The notes below the pieces were generated by a model. It was not told where the DNA came from and made no database searches. It saw only the letters and a list, made by a program, of their open reading frames with translations. 64,000 bases of DNA, from the NCBI GenBank assembly GCA_023362775.1, contig JALMGJ010000015.1:14536001-14600000 (forward strand), given 5' to 3'. This DNA comes from Charina bottae (taxonomy: Eukaryota > Chordata > Lepidosauria > Squamata > Charinaidae). Positions 24,701 to 30,700 of the stretch are shown here, in pieces; position 1 is the first letter of the stretch, and each line of letters starts with the position of its first letter. A program made the position numbers and the translations under genes.

Positions 24701-27700
24701 ACCTATTAATCCAATTGCTTTCGAATTGCTAGGTTGGCAAGAGCGGGAGCTCACTCCACACGCAGGGCTAGGGATTCGAACCTCCAAACTTGTGATCTTC
24801 CGATCGACAAACCTGGCGTCTTACCTGCTGAGCCACCACGCCCCTTAATAGGCCTAGTCTCTTACCAATAATGAAACAGAAATGAAATATAAAAATTTAA
24901 AATATACCTGACTGTTTGCATGTCTGTTGGTACAGAAATAGTTATTCCTTGCTCCAAAGGGGGAATGGACACCATTACATCCTAAACAGACAAATAAAGG
25001 TATCTCATATTTTTATTCAGGGCTCTATGAAAGGGGTCACTTCTATGTTTGTAACTGAATGCATTTCACAACAGTACCAGAATAAAAAGCAAGACACTTG
25101 GTCTCACATTTCTTAAAACAGCTAAATAGTAGATATGTATTATCATGTGCAGTATAATCTGCACACATTTATTTAGAAACCAATCATTCAAAAAGTGAAT
25201 GAGGCTTTTTCCCAAGTCAGTGCACATAAAACTAAAAAACCAGACCTTGAAATAATCTGACTAGCACCAGACATTCTCATTAGAGGTCTACAACAATCAC
25301 CACCCAGACACATGTATTTACCTCACTATAGATAATATTTTTAGCTCTTTTAAATTATTGTTTGAATAGCTACAAATCTACAACCGAGAGAAGAATAATT
25401 TTGCACAGTATCTTCAAGTAACAAAACGTGATTATCAGCACACAGTCCAACAGTCCAAGGCTATGCAGGTTATCTCAGACTAGAAGTGGTACATTTGAAT
25501 TAGCACTCCCTGCAAAGCAGGGCTGTATTTTTTTTCCTCTCAGGTCACAAATCATATTTGTTCTGAATTTAAAGTAAATGATGTGCAGTGCATTTGCTCA
25601 GGAGACAGCTCAACAGTACTCTATAACTGTAATAATAAACTAAATTCGAATAATAAATAAATAAAATAAAAAATAAAAAAATAATTGAAGATAACCTGGA
25701 TATTTTAACAATCCAGCAATACTTGAAATTTCAAAACCAAAGGGTATATTAGCACTTACAGACTCTTCTGTATTATGTAAATTAGTTTCTGGGGAATGCT
25801 TGTACTCTGCTTTCTCAGAGTTATCACAAACAGGAGCAGCACCTAAAAGAAACACACAAGTATTGTTTTTTACTAGAACACTTAAGGTATATCTTCTTAA
25901 GACCATGTTCTGAAAATAAAATAATATAAATTTCATTTATATAGACACCCATCTCACGTAGTGACTCTGGGTGGCTTACCGCAGGTAAAAACAATACAAA
26001 ATATAGTACAGAGCTTTCCAAACTGTGTGTCGGGACACGTTAGTGTGTCGGCTGCAGTGTCTGGGTGTGTCACGGCTGCTGCCTCCGAGCCCTGCCACGA
26101 TTCCGCGCAGGTCCTAGTGCCTGCCTTGTGCCCTGCTGTAAGAGTGTGTCGCGAAATGATGCATGTCTAAAAAGTGTATCACCAACATGAAAAGTTTGGA
26201 AAGCTCCGATATAGTATAAAACATAGCACATGCTGCACCCAAGAGACCAAACCAATCTAAACAATGTAGCACATCACGGGCTCTCACTAATGCTTCAACC
26301 TCTATGCCTGGGAACATAACCATGTCTGAAAGGCCAGCAGGGTTGGGGCCAATCTAATCTCAGGGGGAAGAGTGTTCCATAGGGCAGGGACAGCAACTGA
26401 TAATGTGGTATGTGCTCCATAAGGCCACTATTTTTAAATCACACAATACATCCAACTTCCACACCCAATTTCCCAAAACACTCGGAATATAAAAGCCACA
26501 TTAAAGAGAGGTGCTAAAGAACTGTTCCGGTGTGCCAGTGAATAACTGGAGATTTTGTTTCATAGGATTCTCTTCACATGAAATAACTGCCCACTGAAGA
26601 GAGAAGACCTGAAGAGCTGTTGGTCGAAACTTCCTCAGAAGGGCAGAACTATCACTGGGATAGCCAGTATGGCTGTGCAGTGCTTTGGATTCCACCTGCA
26701 AAAGGCGATTTGAAGCAGGCAAGAGCATTAATACACACAGAGGCTGCCTGGACAGCTTTAGCACGGTGGTGTCTTTCCATGGACTTGTGCTCCATTCATG
26801 GTGCTGCACATTCTAAAGCAACTTGTGGAGATTGACTCTGAAATGTTGCACAGACCTAACATAGAGGGGATTCAGCCATAATTCTAATTCATACTCTCAC
26901 TCTTTCTCCAGAATAGACTGCAGTGCCTGCCCTCTGGAACGAGGTTCCCCCCGAGATCCAGATGGCCCCCGTTTTGCTGTTGTCCAGAAGAGCCGTGAAG
27001 ACCTGGCTCTTCACCCAGGCTTTGGTGAGGGAGGAGGAGAATGAGACCTCTGGCTTCATTGTGCTTGCCATCTTCTTCCTTTATTGATTTTATTGTAATT
27101 TCTTTGGTGTGAGCCGCCTAGAGTCATTGACAGTCGAGTGGCATACAAGTTTAATAAATTATGATTATTCCTTACTTTAACATACATCTAACTAACAATT
27201 TTTGCCACGTATTAGATAGGGCAGGGTCATGCTCATCTAAGCAAGTTCTGAGAAGCACCAGGTTTGCACTGCTTCTCCCTTCTTCTTCTTCCTCCCTCCC
27301 TGATTCAAAAACTCCAATTTTGGTTTAGTAGTAAACAATGGTTTCATTCAGCGTTCAACGAACCAAACTATGTAGCTTAGTTTTTCCTCTTTTTGATGGG
27401 GAATAATTCATGGCAGACACCCTAGGGCAGGCCTACAAAACATGGGGCCTCCGTGGGCTGCAGCCTTCTGTGGCCTGTTGACTATTTTTTTAAAAAAATT
27501 CACTGCCACCAAATATTGCTGCAGCCAGGAAGGATCACCTGCCTCCACCTAGTTTTTTGCAGCTACTTCTGCCCTGAAAGACACATCGCAAGTGCCTCCA
27601 ACACCTCCTGCGAGTTCCATCACTACCACTGTGCTGCTAACCACCAAACACTGGATCGGCGTGCCAGCCATTCCTGGCAGTTGTGCCGGCCTGCTCTAGT

Positions 27701-30700
27701 GTGCAGGCAGACTGTGTTTCAGAAGAAGCATAGCTTCCTCTCAGGGGCTACCTCCATTCTCTGACCCCTTGCCTGAAGAACAGATTTGCCATACTTACAC
27801 ATCCCAGAAACCTCATATTCTTTTGGCCATAGTAGCAGTATAGGATTCTTCTCCTCTGGAAGCGACGCAACACCTCCTGATACTTGCTTCTGGTTTGTTT
27901 TACTTTGCTTCTGGTTTGTTTTACTGATTTCATAGCAAGCAAAGTTCTTCGCAACAAGATCATCATTCACACACACCTGTGACAAAACCAATGTTCTACA
28001 TGTGAAGATTTAATATTATCAGAGGGAGAGAAATTAAATTATATGAAACTTCTTATGGCAGAGTTATATATTAGAAATTACTAATGTGACATAGAGAAGA
28101 AGAAGAAGAAGAAAGGTCCTCTGTGCAAGCACCGAGTCATTACTGACCCTTTGGAGGGACGGCGCTTTCGCTGACATTTTCTTGGCAAATGTGACATAAA
28201 GACTACTTAAAGTAACAAGGCATCTCTAGTATTTAAGGAGTTTTGTCAAAATAGAAGTATCACCACAATTAAGAGTAGCAGAAAAGGGCATGACAATATT
28301 AAACTAAACTAGATTAAAGGTGCTCTACTTGTTTTAACAGCTAGAGCAGTGCTTTCCAAACTGTGTCGCGACACATTAATGTATTGCGACAAAACCCGGA
28401 AGTGTTGATGGTGTGGCAGCGCACGGCAGCGGCGCACCATCAGTGCTTCTGGGTTTTAGCGCAAAACACGAGGCCGCCGCTGTGCGCCGCCGCCGCACGC
28501 GCCTGTAACGTTACTATAAGAAGGCACTGCATGGAAAAGAGTATTGTTTTCCACTCTGCTGCACAGGATTAACGTGTTACTAATCCAGCAAGCCAATGCC
28601 CATTTTAAAACGTTGTATGCAATTTGTAAATGTGATCCTGATTTACCTTTTCACCTCTTCTTGTGACATAAAGATAGACAGCAAAACTGTCCTCTTCAAC
28701 AGCACATAACTTGGCCTCCACCTGAGTGGCTGCTATGAATAAAAGGCGCAGGAGTATTAGCTTACTATAGCTATAGGTTTCTCCACATATCATTAGTTCT
28801 TTATGCTGGTCATTGACCAAAATAAAGGAGCTCAATGCGTCATTAGCTCTTTTTCAATTAAGTCTAAAGGCCTGAAATACCAATAAGATGACTGCAGCAA
28901 CCAATTCATTATATTATAGTAAAGGCATAAAGAGAAAACAGCAAACAATTTCTTAGAAATAGAATCCTATATACTGGATCAGTGTGTGCTGTTCTTGTTA
29001 TGCTAAAAACAGGTATCTAGAGTTGAGCTTGACTGGACAGACTCTTCCTCAGCAGACAGCAGCACCCAGCCAACGTTTCTTAATGGTGTGAACTCAGCAA
29101 TTTTGGCTTACTGTATTGCAAAATGTAATCACTTGTCACTTATTCAATAAACAGTTCTACAAAAATCCAACACTTAGCACAATGTGATTTAAGATGTTGC
29201 ATTTTCACCAGCTGATCACTAATCTTAGGATTCTAATTATAAGTGCAGAAGTACCTGGCCTCAAGCTGCCAACTGTGACCAAGTACCAAACAGCTTGGTT
29301 AATTGACCTCGGTTTAGTGAACTTCAGCTTTAACAGATGTGGGTTTGAGTTACAGCAGAGGAGACAGAGGGAGTGCAAGCTGCAGGTTTTTGAGTGCAAC
29401 TGCTGCAACCAAAGACAACTCCACAACCACAAGCATGGTAAGTCAGCACAGAAAAGGCATGCTGATCAGAGCTTGAGAGCAATGGCGCCAACTCTTGCCC
29501 TGGAGATTCCGAAGGCAATGAAGACAGACACAGAGGCAGCAATGGGCTAGCTAGGCTGTGCTCCAGGCTCTGAACCTCTGATCTTTAGTGCACTGATCCA
29601 CCACACTTGTGGTTGTCAGTCACCTTCAATTGCTTTGATGGCCTGCAGTCATGCTGTCCAGCTGCAAATTATCTTTTTTTTTCTCCTGGGTTTTTTTTTT
29701 TTTTTGGATGAGTGGTTTTCTGCTCATCCAAAAAAACATTTGCCATTTAGTGGACATCTGGCTGCAATGGACAACCTTTACTTTACTCTATTAAATTGAG
29801 GATTGTATGGAATTGAGTTTAGCAGCAATGCAGATTTTTCTTTTCTTTTAAATCTAAGCAAGCAAATATACATTTTGGATACGAATTAATACCTCATAAG
29901 CGTGCCCCTGTGCAAATGTAGGTCTCCTAATTCCATTATTTCATGCCAGTTTTATAAAACAGATTTGCCACATATCTGAAATTATGCAAAAGTTATTCTG
30001 GCTACTTTCTTACCATCCAGGAGATTTTGGAAGTACTGGATAGCTGCAAAATCCCATTTGTTAGCAGGACTAGAAAGAAGCACATGAGGGTTTTTTTAAT
30101 GTACTATATCACAGCAAAATAAACAGGACAGATACAAAAATCTAGCCCAATGGCATTTGTACAAGTAGCAGGTATAAAATGGGAAAATCCAATAGACTGT
30201 AAATAGTTATGCAGAAAAGATGCTCTTTGAAGTTTAGGGGAAGTGTTTCTTAGAATATATTACATAATTTCTCAATAGCCATACTTACACTATCTCTGCA
30301 TTGTCACTATCATAGTCGAGACGTAGTGTTACTGGTTTGGCACAGTACAACCTAAACTTCTTAGCTCTATAAGGCAGTCTCATAAATGATTTCAAGGCAA
30401 CACAGATCCTGAAAGGAAGCAGGTTTCACAACACAGAATTACAAATTTCTACCAATAATAATTTTCACAGATTTACTGTTCAAACTGCAGATCATAACCT
30501 CCGATTTACAAAACTGCTACTGCTTTATAGACAAAACCAGACAACCTAAAAATGAGCATACTCTTGTGTGTTCTTCATAACCTCCCGACAAACCTATTTT
30601 GGTTCTCATTTCTTAAATTTACAATCAGTCACCCCAAAGTTTCTAAAAAATCCTAGGCTGAGCAGGACTCCAAAAATGTCCAACTACACCTACGTACATT

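Noticed and set aside
28117..28190. Possible SINE fragment after (GAA)n
   Set aside because: The word ACCGAGTCATTACTGACCCT recalls a squamate repeat, but the fragment is too short to assign.
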